In this document: piece by piece, positions 21,319 to 33,225 of the stretch
Numbering within the stretch: the first letter of the stretch is position 1
Layout of the letters: the number at the start of each line of letters is the position of its first letter
Origin: Plecoglossus altivelis
Lineage: Eukaryota; Chordata; Actinopteri; Osmeriformes; Plecoglossidae
Length of the DNA: 64,000 bases
Assembly: GCA_036571765.1 (NCBI GenBank)
Contig: BROE01000028.1
Span: 5,807,203 to 5,871,202, forward strand
Direction: 5' to 3'
Made by a program: the position numbers and the translations under genes
Notes under the pieces: generated by a model
Told to the model about the DNA's origin: nothing
What the model saw: only the letters and a program-made list of their open reading frames with translations
The model's database searches: none

Positions 21319-24300
21319 GCTCCCTGATCTGAAGCCCATGTGTTCCCCTCTTCAGTTCTGAGCCATGTTTTTGAGGCCTCCCCTGCTAGCTATCCTTCGT
21401 TAACTCCTCCGGCAAAGACACGTCAGTTGACCCGGAAGGAGTCCAAATGGGTGCTGATCCATTTCCTTGCCATGAACAGGCTTCTTCTTTACACGAGTAG
21501 AAACTACGCCAACCAGAGGGCTAAAATTTCCCTAAACAAAACGTATGTTCACTCCCCTCTCAACAACTTCTAGGTTTTCCTCGTGAAATGTCAAGATGTA
21601 GACTGTGCTCAGTATGCGTCTTTGACACTGGCGACCTACCATAGCAACTGGCCATGTTATGACGTTAAGCCAATAAGAGTCCTGTTGCTTGGCTTCACTG
21701 CCCTAAAATATGGCAATGTGATATTCCAGCTCATTGTAGCTTTGTCTAGACCCATCCCATGTTTTTTCATTACCTGTCATGTTTTGTCACGGGATGCAGA
21801 ATAAATGAGGACTAAACGAGGAGGAGAGGAATAGCCAAAAGACGAGGAGAAAGGAATTACAAAAGCAAAGACTCGCTGTGAATTCGCAATTCTAGCACGT
21901 CCTTTGAACAGTGGGAATGTCGAAAATGTTTCGTATGAACCGACTCGTGAAATGAAGACTTTTTGGGGGGACTGGAACTCAAAAGAACGGTTAAAGGCCC
22001 GATGCCAAACCCAAGCTCGTGGACATCTTTGGAAGCTTGTTGCAGCGTGTTAAACTCTTTGACTTCATGTAAAGATGCCAGACTTATTTTACAAATTACC
22101 AGAATATTTCGCCGAGGGGACAAATGAACAAAGGACAAACTTACAATAAAAGAATAGAACATATACAGCCATCAAAAAGGAACAGAACCCAAACTCTATA
22201 GTTTTCTTTGTATGAGGGCCAAGTGCTATCGCTTTCAAACTGTTACTTCAAACTGAAACAATAATTGGTTTAAACCACTGTGTATGTAGATATATTGACT
22301 TTGTATTAAAGAAATGTTGTCTGAAAGCCATTGGTCAGTCTAATATTTAGTCAATGTTATGATTCATCACTGCGTTGCAGTGAACAACAATTGTACACTG
22401 TATAGCAATTGTTGTTACAGTAATTGTATAGAATCCTATTACGATATGATTATTTAATCCCATCATCCAAATCAGACCCTACCTGAAAGTGTCCTGGCCT
22501 ACAGTTGCAATTTACCATTTATCTCTATTCTGTCCTAGAGCTTTAATGAACAGGATTCGAATTCAACTTGGGACAGAAAAGTGGACCAGGAAACATGTAG
22601 TTTTGAAAAGACTCCAGTGTTGCCCACCTGATCATAACGATCACCTTAACCCCTGGAATCTTTGAAGTGGGGTAACTACAGACAAACAACACATGATTGT
22701 CTGTGTGTGCCTTTGCCGCTGTCTTTTGTACATATTGGTTCATGAGCTCAATCACAAACACAACCTTTGTTTCTCGAAGGCCTGCCTAGAACTTAGCAAA
22801 TACCAGCGTGACAGGTCGATGTCGGGGCGGGGCTGAACTTTCACCTGTTGTCATTTGCTCTCCCATCTGTCAGTCACAAAGGCTTACCACACATCTGCTG
22901 TCCCCAAAGCAAATAGGTCAGCACATGGGCATCGGACTCGCTGACATCGGTTGTTAAACCCACATTTAATTGACGCGATGTCTATTATGCAGTGCATAGA
23001 TCATATGAAAATGTATTAATGCACTCACAAAACGGACCACTGGGCATAATCTTGTGACCGATTGAAACCGAAAAAAAAATCTGCAATGTTATGTGACCTT
23101 ACACCAGCTGGCTCTGCAGATGCCTGTCCCCATAGCCAACGCGTTGCAAGATGTCACCAGAGAAGGGTCTCTTTTTAGCGTGGAGTGTGGCTCCTTTATG
23201 ACACTGTCGTTCATGAACAAGACTACTAATTGTGTTTTGACTGACTTGAGAGTTGCTTCTTGGTCCACCCTGTTTTTAATTGTGAGCCGAAAGACTGCGA
23301 GGGGCGGTGGGAGGGAGTGCAGCAGTAATTATGCAGTGATTCAAACGCCAGCTCATTAAGACCCGGCTAAGCAAGCGATCAAAGAATCGATGTGACATTG
23401 GACCCAAAAGCCAAAGAAATTTGTAATAAATGGCAAAGCAATAAATTGGATTATCCACAGCCCCGTGGCCAAGCTCTCTGTTGCAAATGACAAATCAATC
23501 CAATCAAGACTCGTAAAACTAAGAGCCAGAAAAGAGGCTTCGGTGCTTGCCATTTTTTGGAGGTCACTCATTTGTAATTGCCGACTTTGGCGTATGGATT
23601 GAAATGTAGGTTATGTCTTCGCATAACATTCAAAGTGCGTTTAAATATTCATGGTATCCCATTAGGTATTCACGACAACCTTTATTGTCTAGATTTAGTG
23701 GGTTCGATCGGGAACCAGGCCAGATAGGGTGCTGTAAAGGCTGCTCAAGGGCCCACAGGCATAGAGATTCACCAAGGTACTTGGTGTCAAGATCCCATAT
23801 CCAGAAAGTACCAAGCCTGAAGCTTGAATATGAGAAAAGCCGTTTTCCGCAAATGTCAACATCTCAGCTCTGGTGTCTGTTGGATTTATTGAAGAGCGAG
23901 CGTTCTCGTCGTGGGTGATGGATTGATAACGACATTCTGTAGGTTGCATGGCGGATATAGTCCGAGGACTGTGTGAGGAAAACAGATAGCAGATCATTCT
24001 ATGCAGTGATGTTGCAGATGTTGTCTGACTGAGGCTTTGGTAATGCACATTAGGATAATAGGAGGATTTCAGTAGTCTGCTTGAATGAGCTAGGCATTTC
24101 TAAACATAGAGCCCATTTGTTACATGAACTGTTTACTGTTGTAGATAATCTTGGCAGATGTCCAAAACATAAACAAGGCGTGGTTTCTTTAATGTCTACA
24201 GAAACGGACAAGACATATCCCTTTTCCAATATGACGACTCGTTTTTCTCCTATGGCTGTGCTGCTCTCTGCTGGACGTTATGTGGTACAGCCTATGTCGT

Positions 24301-27300
24301 TCTGTCTGCCACACTGAAGTCCAATTTCCATTCAATTAAATCTAAGATTAACAGACGACGTATTAAAATGCGTTCTTTTGCTTCAGCGGCTCTGTCTCTA
24401 TAGTAATTGCCTCATCACTCAATACATATTGTAAAGCTGTTCAGTGGAAGACTTCAAAACATGCTTTGGTTTAATGGCACATATAATGTGCTGATTAAAG
24501 TATTACAGCTGTAATGCGTTGTAATTAACCACTTCCGTTTCGCTGCATGAGAGGAGTTGATAAAAACAATTGTTGGTGTTTGCGTACATGTGACGGCATG
24601 TTTATACAGTGGTTTTAGCCGGTGTCGGTTCTTTCCGGGATGTTGAAAAGCTCTCGGAAAACTGAGTAAGTCCGAGTCAGTGTTACATCTGATGCAGTAA
24701 AATACGGACATAAGAAATCCGCAAAGCTCGCAACACAAGTAGGGTTTATTCCCTCTCGGTGATTCCTTCATCAATCTGTCTGTCTCTCCCCTCCTCCCTT
24801 ACGTCTTTGCACGTGGCCAGGCAGGGTGGCGCAACTGACTGATCGCCACCATTAAAGTTGGATCATGTTAGAGAAGACAGCCCATCTCGAACCGTCTCCC
24901 TATCACTCTATTTCTCTCACGCTTTTCTCCCTTCGTCTTTCTCGTATTGAAGCTCGTGCGCAAGAATTGCGGGAGGTTTTTGATATTATCTTGTGTGGGA
25001 GTGTATGTCTTTTTCAAAACATGTTTGTTGTTTTAGGACCGATTCCAGCTTAAATGCCCATATCTGCCAAATCTCCCCGTGATATATAAAGCACATTCCA
25101 GAGTTATGTTAGTCTTTCCTGTTTTCCGTGTGAGAGTATTTAGCCAAGTGCCAGATCACAAACTGTTTAAGTGTAGGATTTGGTGAAATTCCCAGAAAAT
25201 GACTGTAGGTATTTTCTTTTGTCATCATCTTTACATGGCGTGTTCATAGCAAGGAGACAGCAACCCTCCAAAGTCCTTGGAAGTGTTCCCTGGTTTTCAA
25301 TTGCCCTCCTAGCCTTAAGTACTGGAATTACGCTTAACTAACCATCTTGATCATTCAACACACAAGGATAAGGATGTCCACTTAGTCCCAATTGAATCTC
25401 ATCTCGGAAGATTCAGCGGGTGGGAAATCGAATCTAATCCCAGTTTCCTGTTGAAACCTTAGATCTTAATGTTGCCGTACGGAAACAGCATCATTCAGTA
25501 GGACTAGAGCAGGCTTAGACATCGAGCAGCGGGATGACCTGCATTATGCATCGACTCCAAGTCGAGTATGCCGTCGTTTGCAGATTTTAAAAATAGCCTG
25601 TTTGAAAGGCTCCCACTTCTCACGCAATTTTTTGACATTTGGTAACTTCAGTTGCCTCCTTTGCTGATTCCATCACATAGTTTGACCTTCTTGCAAGTTA
25701 GTTTGCTCATTTGTTTACTCTGATCCGAGGTCCCTCATCCTATCACCCCTTCTCCAGATTTGGTGCAAATCGCCCTGGGAATTGGCCCTGCAAATGAACA
25801 GTTCCTCTTAGAGTAACATCAATCTTCCGGATGAAGTCAAAGATGTTTTTTGGCACAGCAGTCAATTTTTGGAAGTGCAGGCCAACCATTTCCTTAGAGC
25901 TAATGACCTTTCCCTTGAAAGGCTCTTCGAAAAGCTCTTTTTGGCATACTTATCTACCAGCTCATAGTTAGTGTTATAGTGCAGTGCATCCCATTATTCT
26001 AAGGACCTTCCAGACTAGCGATGATGTTTGTTACCTTTACAAATGACACTATCAGTGTCGTAGCAGGAGGGAAAGTTATGTGTCTATGCTGTACATAGCC
26101 TCTGCGTGAAACTTCTAAGCTGACTCGGCTGAATTTGCATGTTGGCTGACTGGACAGTGTCTTAGTAAGGTACAGGCCCCACAATGAAAGTTGAGCTTGC
26201 AAGAGACGGGCATAAAATACTTGGATCCACTTACAAGGAATAATATGAACATAAACCAACCATCCCTTAAAACATTTATAGTATTCCCATAACAATACAC
26301 TCAGTATGATGTTTAAAAAAACTGATATCTCCTGTTGAGTTGTAATGGATTTTTTTCCGACGACACTGGATTGTTATGATTGCCAGATCAATACAAATGC
26401 TCTGTTCAAATATTAAAACAAGTAACAGAGCACTCTGTGATCAGTCCTGCCAGAGGACATGTATTACAACAGTCGTTCGATAGAGGGATGACAGACATCA
26501 TATACTGTACTACAGTCTTGTATAGTACCTAACATCTGGTCATTATATACATCAGTCAATGTAGCTGCCCCATGTCTATTCTGTGATTGGCTCAATCCCT
26601 AAAAGAATGCAATCATAAACTCTAAACCGACTGTTTCAGAACTTCCGCCCAGGTGAAGAACTGTCAGCCATCCTGTCTTCCTGTCTCCAAACGTCACATC
26701 TCAGCCAGTCATAAAGCTCCAGAAGGCTTTTAACCCCAAACGGTCTATCGTTCTTTTTGGGAGGTTCAGCTGCTCAAAAGTCATTACACCAATCTACCAC
26801 AGACAAATCCCCAACATCAGCCACACCTCACAATCTTTTGAACTCACAGCAGTCAGCAAATGTCTCCTGCCAACAAACATTGGAGCTTATAATTCAAACC
26901 ATATTATTAATTCTACTTACACAAGCCCAAAATTGCTACATGAAATTGCTATTTTAAAATTGTTCAGAGTCCAGGAAACACAACAAATTTGTTGGCAGAG
27001 AGAAAGTGGCGCTCACTCCTAGACTGCACTAAAATAGTCTCTCATCCCACTGTGGTGGGGTATGATGACTCACAGCTCTCACCTTCAATAATTGGCCATT
27101 TCAGCTCTGTTTGAACACGTCTCCCACAGACGGCTGAAAAGGAAGAGATTCGGCAGACATCTCTGCTAGTTCTCCTATTTTGTTTTCTGCAAGACTTCTT
27201 TGTCTCAAGGAAGCTCCGGGTAGTTATTTTATCAACGTCTCCATTGTGTCTGGTAGTATATCTGCCCAAAGTCCAATGTCTCGCTCCCGCTGCTTGAAAG

Positions 27301-30300
27301 TGTATCAGAACATAAACCATACTGCAGTCTGTTCAAGTAATGAGACTTGCCACAGGGTTGACCTCACGGAAGGGTTCATGCGAGTTCGGGAACTCTCGTC
27401 TCTGGCAGCACCTGTGGGCTTCTGTTCGTCTGCTTGTCTCTCGTCTGCAAGTCTACAGCTCATTACACTCGACAAACCAAAGTCTGGAAACGGGTTTATT
27501 TAGATCAATGAACACACCTCTGGGACCACTGTGGATTTTCAAAGTGTGATGATTCTTTTTTTAATAATTTGAAGTCATTATTTTTGTGTGGAAGAGCTAT
27601 CTAGGTGTGGGGATTAGCTATATATGTGTTTATGCCCCATATGGCAATTGTAAAGCTTTGATCCTAACCTCCCACCTTTCACTGCCACCACCCAGTGATG
27701 TTTTCAGTGCCTGAGGGTGGCAGTCTGGCTCCCAGTACTGGAGAGAGGAGTTGCCTTGTCAGCCCGGAAGTGTTGGCAGTAAGTCTTTCGTGCATTTAGC
27801 TGGCAATGGGGCTAATTTGAAGGGAAACCAAGCAGAACTTGTCTTTGATTATTTTGTTGTGGTCGGTATTCCAATTGAAACACCAGCCTAAGTTGGGTGG
27901 TGGTTCCCAAGACTTCACCACTTTGGAGAAGGTGTGGTTCTCGTGGGCCTGAGAATGAGGTGAGTCTGTATCGAAGTCGGTTCATAAACTCGTTAACTAA
28001 ATGGCATCTTATAATGTCTGTGTGATTTTGCCCCTGGCAGTTGGGTTCAGAGTAAATTGTTGCTGATTTTCGACTGGAATTGTAGACTTGGTGTGTCTGA
28101 CAAGTTGTGAAGAGGCCTCACTGCAGGGGGAAATATAGACTTTTGTTTGGCACCCAAGAAACATGGTATCATTGAAGATGTCGCTGATGATGAGGTGATA
28201 AGGCTCCCACAGAACACTGCAAAGCTAAAAAAAACACACAAAAAACAGTCTCGCTTTGAGAAATGGGACCATAAGACAGGACAGGATTAGTCTTGCTGAC
28301 GACATCAACTTTTTGCATCTTGTCAAATTAGGAGTTTCATGTCGCAGCTGTGCCTCACTTAGTGGGCTGGCTATCGCCAGCTAGCTGTATGTAGCACCAT
28401 GCCCTTTAGATGGCCCGAATGGGAGATACGCTGTAATAATTTGGATGCTTGCCAGTCATCTTATCTTATTCCATGTCTCAATCCAGTAAAGTAATCTTTC
28501 CCCAGATGGTGGGTTACAGTAGGCTGTGAAATATGATCAATATTAAAACGGCATCAAGGTCACATTCTAGCATGATACCATTATCCACCGTGTCTTGGCT
28601 TTAGTTGGGTTGAAGCATGCCAGATCGTTTGGTCGTCCGCATCAAATACCTACTGAACCATTCAACATCTATCAAATGATTTCATTTGGATTTCATTTCA
28701 TGAAACTGGGCATCTTTGAGAGTCGATAGGTTTTGAAGTTAATCAACTTGAATGCCTAGCCAAGAGAGGTGCAGGCGTAACTAACTATAGGTCTGCGCAG
28801 CCAGGTTATTGGGAAAAGATGTGCAAGAAAGGCTTTTTAAATCCTCCAAAGGATCCATGTTGGATAACATTGGGTAAGTCCACCAAAAAATCATCTTCCA
28901 ACATCGCCACTTACCCCACCTAAAATATCTTCCCAGCTACACTACCCTTTTATTTGACAGACAAGACATTCTTTAGTGATTTATTATATAAACACTTGCA
29001 TAAGTGATAAGTGTACCAAATACCAGCGTTCAAGTTACTGGAAAACTACGGGTGGAAGGGATCTGTTCATTCTCCCTCAACAGTCCTATTCTGGTAGGGA
29101 CAACTGATTTGGTCCTCATCCACATCTGCAACCGAAATCTACTTTATTATTAAAAGCATACTGCTGTAAGGACATACTTGGGTTTAGAAGGACCGTCACT
29201 TGTGTTTAGAACTTCTGTTTGAAGTACTGCAGTAGCCAACAGATTGTTAATATGACAATGTGACCGCTTGCGTGTAAATCATGGTGTGAGCATCAGAGAT
29301 GAGATCATAGAGATATCACAGCGACTGAGGTTTCTTTGTTGTTGTTGGTTGTCCAAGGGAGAGGGGAAAGCGTTGAAATATAACCTAGTCCAGCCTTAGA
29401 ATGTGTGTCTGGATTTAGGTACTTTGAAAACATTGAACATCTTGACCAAGTTTGCAGTTCTTTTAGAATAGATTCCAGCTGTTGCTCTTCAAATAAAAGC
29501 TTAGTGGTTTAACTGGTTGTTAATCATTGGGCTATCCCTGCCTCTTTCAAAGGCATCACCGATCTTTAATCACATAGTAAAGATGAATTGGTGCAAATAA
29601 ATTTAAAAAAAAACTGTTCCATTCTATGGCTTGTACGTGCTTATCTTGTATCTCTGTTGCAAGTTGCTTCGGTTTAATATTGTAACTTCCCTCTCCCAGT
29701 TTTATTTAGTAGCTAATGGATTCCTGTCATTGATTAGTGAAATAGGAGCTGGTCAGACTTACAGACCCAAAGGGTCAATTGTGTGTCCGGCTTTCAGGAC
29801 TCAGCTGTCCTCCTTTTGAGGACTAGCTTTTCAGTCCATTGGCTCAAAAAACATTTTGTGTTTTTGAAGAAATTGAAATAATTTACCCTTTATTTCCTCG
29901 TATTCTCCAAAAACCGAAGTCTGCGCTTTGAATAGAACAAGACATTTAGGTTCTTCCTCTTGAACCACCCCAATCCCTCTTTCTGTTTTCCGATATTGAA
30001 TTGCTGTAAAATGAACCAAGTCTCTTCCAGACCAAAACACACTTTCAGGAGAAAATTCTCAATAATCGGCATGTCTTGTCCTCATTTTACCACCACGATA
30101 CCGCTTTTGTTTTCTGTTTTGGATGGAATTCACCCGGAATGTCCCTGACTCAAACGTGGCTACCGAGCCCATCCCCTTGTGTTCCGGAAAAGTAGAGAAA
30201 AACCCACAGACGAAAGTTGTCTGCGCCTGCTGCGGGGTTGTGAGAGGTGTTGACAACGTTATGAAGATAAAACTGTACGTCAAGAACATGTATCGTTTCA

Positions 30301-32333
30301 TCTGAGGTTATGTTTCCTGTAGCCTGGTCTGCGTTAAATGGGTAGACACACTCAGAGAAACCTTTATTCGTGGAAACTGAAGGTGTACTTAGGAAAGCAT
30401 CGGCTGACGCGCCTGCACCGTGGCTTGCTGTGGAAGTGACAGCGCGTGACAACAGATGCGTGAATGTTGATGGCAAACTCCGAAGGTAGGCAATGTTTCT
30501 TTCAGTTAATTTTTAATTATCTGTAACTGGCAGAATGCTTTTAATACGATCATGAAACTAATTTCCCAATTTTCACCCTACAGTGCATTATTGCATAGAG
30601 AATATGTATTTACATGATATGTCGATACTTTAATTGTGTATGTTTTGATAAAGGTTATGTCTTCAAGTATCTAATCTAATGACGGAACAAATACATCTTT
30701 GCCTCACTTTGGTGCCATGTAGTTCACAGTACATGAAAATTTGACAGCTTCCTGCAGGAATTTGAAAACCGAAGCAACCAGCGCGAAAGTCCTATAGGCA
30801 AGGTTGTTTAAGACAGTTTAGCTCTGTGACTAGTCAAATGAGTCAGCGCTCTGTTTTTGATTTAACAGGCAGCCATAGGGGGTTACTACAGTTTGGTAGT
30901 GGAGCAACAGATGAAATATAGATACGTTCGATTTTTGTATTTTTATCCTCAGTGCATGCTCTTTCAGAGAACAGAACGTGTTGCTACTTAGGCAACATGT
31001 ACAATAAGAAATAGTTTATATATCTGAACACTAATAGTGTGGACAAGTTAGATCACCAAGTTCTGGTGGCGGGACTGGAAGTCACATTTCATGATTTGTT
31101 GTTCCATTATCTCTGTCAGAAGAATTGAATAATTTAGTGAAAAGGAATGAGGTGGTGAGTGCTCCAGCATTTATCAGCAGGTTAGACTAAATTGGGCCAG
31201 TCAGCGCTGCAGGCTGGTAGCCTAATGTCTCAACAAGGGAATACCTCTCCCTTCCTGTAAACCAACAGTGCCATCTTCCAACCACACACTTGTGCCCTGT
31301 GGTGTCCATTACTTTAAAAAAAAACTGAATCTAGTTAGACTGTAGCAATTAGAATGATGATATTGAGCGTTGTAATTTTTCAGCAGGGCTCTCTGCTTGG
31401 TGGCAGGGGGTTGAAGGAGAGGGTGCAGTGAAAAATGACCAAAAGCGGTTGAGAGTGCTTTGCAGCTCGATGGAGAGCATAGCTGGGGGAATTGGACAGA
31501 ATACACAGAATGCTCTCTCAGTCTCTCTCTCTCTCTCTTTTTGAACTGTACTTGATTTCTCCTCCTAATCATATCAGTGTTGGCGCTCTGAATTGACATA
31601 GATATGATGGGTTGGACCATGCCGATATCAGTGAAGAAGATGTCTTGAAGGAAATAAGGTAACCTATCTCACTAGTTTTTGATTCTGTCAGATTTAATCT
31701 GTAGTCGTTCATTCCGTGGGCTCAGTCTGAATTTAAACTAAGATCTCAGTGCATTTGACAGCGTGCCTTTTTCGGACATCTGCTAGAAACCGTCTGCATT
31801 TATTTTCAACCTCTTCTAATACGTTTCATCATCTCCCCCTCTGTTCTTTTGATCATGTCCATTTCCCATTACTTTGTACTTCTGTCTCATCTCGTATCCT
31901 CTCACCATTTCTATGTCCTGTTCATTTACTGAAATCACCATCTGTATATTCACACTCACTAAAGGAGGCTGTTCGTGGGAGCGAGGCCTCTAAAAATAAG
32001 TTTCACAATAAGCAAGAAACAAACATCTGTGTGCAATATGTGTGCTAAGTTTATTGCTTAGTCAAAAACCCCTGTCAGTTGTCAGCAAGAAGATTCCATC
32101 GGAAAAAGTTGTTTTTTTTTACAAATAATGTGTTCTGCGTTGCATTTGGTAGTTGCTCTAAATATTTGTCCGTTAGTCATGGTTGTTCCCGATTCGTCAA
32201 AGCATTGTTACTGCAGACCATGTTTTTTGGTTCAATGGAATGTGTCGAAAAGTCACTGTGTGTGCCTCCTAATTAAGAACACAAGATATGACTCAGAGGT
32301 TTGAATGATGCATGCTCTGTTTTATCCCACAAG
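21319..32333. other. Gene-poor intergenic interval
   Basis: About 11 kb between ptprs and the coding exon of tbxa2r. Open frames are short and uncorrelated with splice signals or recognisable domains. It may contain non-coding 5' exons of tbxa2r (donor-like sites occur near 27956, 28875, 30485 and 31660), but I cannot choose between them. A small perfect hairpin sits at 22383-22416. Confidence 0.6.
22383..22416. repeat. Short inverted repeat
   Basis: aacaacaattg (22383-22393) and its exact complement caattgttgtt (22406-22416) form an 11-bp stem with a 12-base loop, shortly after an ATTAAA at 22305. Confidence 0.6.
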
Positions 32334-32427
32334 GTGAAGCAAGAGAACTTCCGAGTCTCCAAAATGTACTAGCCCCTACGTCGCCATCTCCCTTCTCCGA
32401 GCGCCCGCTGCCCTCCCTCCCGCTGCC
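32334..32427 (+). other. tbxa2r: tbxa2r 5' UTR part, with probable acceptor
   Basis: The sequence ctctgttttatcccacaag before 32334 looks like a splice acceptor, so the coding exon probably begins here and is joined to a non-coding exon upstream. A minimal open frame, ATG TAC TAG (32364-32372), precedes the main start by 55 bases. Confidence 0.45.
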
Positions 32428-33225
32428 ATGAACGCCTCCGCCCGCCCCCCGAATGAGACCACCCCCCTGTGCTTCTCCATCAACAACCCACCGTTCAACT
32501 ACAACACCACCATGGCCTCTGCCTACTTTTCCGCCATCTTCAGCACCCTGGGTCTGGGCTCTAACCTCATCGCCTTTGTGGTCCTCCTCAAGTCCTTCCA
32601 GCGCACCCACAGCCGCTCGCGCTCCTCCTTCCTGGTCTTCCTCTGCGGCCTGGTGGTGACAGACTTCCTGGGTCTGCTGGTGACTGGCAGCATCGTGGTC
32701 ACCTTCCACATCACCCACTTCAACTGGCGCCGGCTGGACCCCCACTGCCACTTCTGTAACTTCATGGGCATGTCCATGGTCTTCTACGGCCTGTGCCCGC
32801 TGCTGCTGGGGGCAGCCATGGCCGTGGAGCGCTTTGTGGGCATCAACCGGCCCTTCGCCCGCTCGACGAGCATGTCGAAGAGCCGGGCGGTGTCCATGGT
32901 GGGGATGGTGTGGGCGTTCGCCGGGTCGGTGGCCCTGCTGCCGCTAGTGGGCATAGGCAGCTACCACATGCAGGTTCCAGGGTCCTGGTGCTTCCTGAAC
33001 ATCAGCTCCCAAGGGAGCGACCTGTTGTTCTCCCTGCTGTTCTCGGCGGTGGGGCTGCTGTCCTTGGGAGTGTCATTCGTGCTCAACACGGTCAGCGTGG
33101 TCACCCTGGTCAAGGTGTGCTGCGGGCAGGACAGCGCACAGCGCCGCCGCGACTACGAGGTGGAGATGATGGTGCAGCTCATCCTCATCATGGTGATCGC
33201 CTCCATCTGCTGGTGCCCCCTGCTG
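32428..33225 (+). CDS. tbxa2r: tbxa2r exon for TM1-TM6
   Basis: 266 codons, ending CWCPLL at a strong donor, ctgctg|gtgagt. If the donor is not used the frame runs on for 16 codons and stops at 33274-33276, with AATAAA 20 bases further on at 33296. Confidence 0.94.

Noticed and set aside
24820..24860. tRNA-SINE-like phrase gtggcgcaactgactga
   Set aside because: Only one box-like phrase, no B box and no tail.
30059..30476. Minus-strand frames near 30.1-30.5 kb, one with a signal-peptide-like start
   Set aside because: No recognisable domain, no splice or poly(A) support and mixed frames. Probably chance.
32293..32777. Minus-strand open frames over the tbxa2r coding exon
   Set aside because: Shadows of a GC-rich coding exon. 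The plus strand encodes a clear GPCR.
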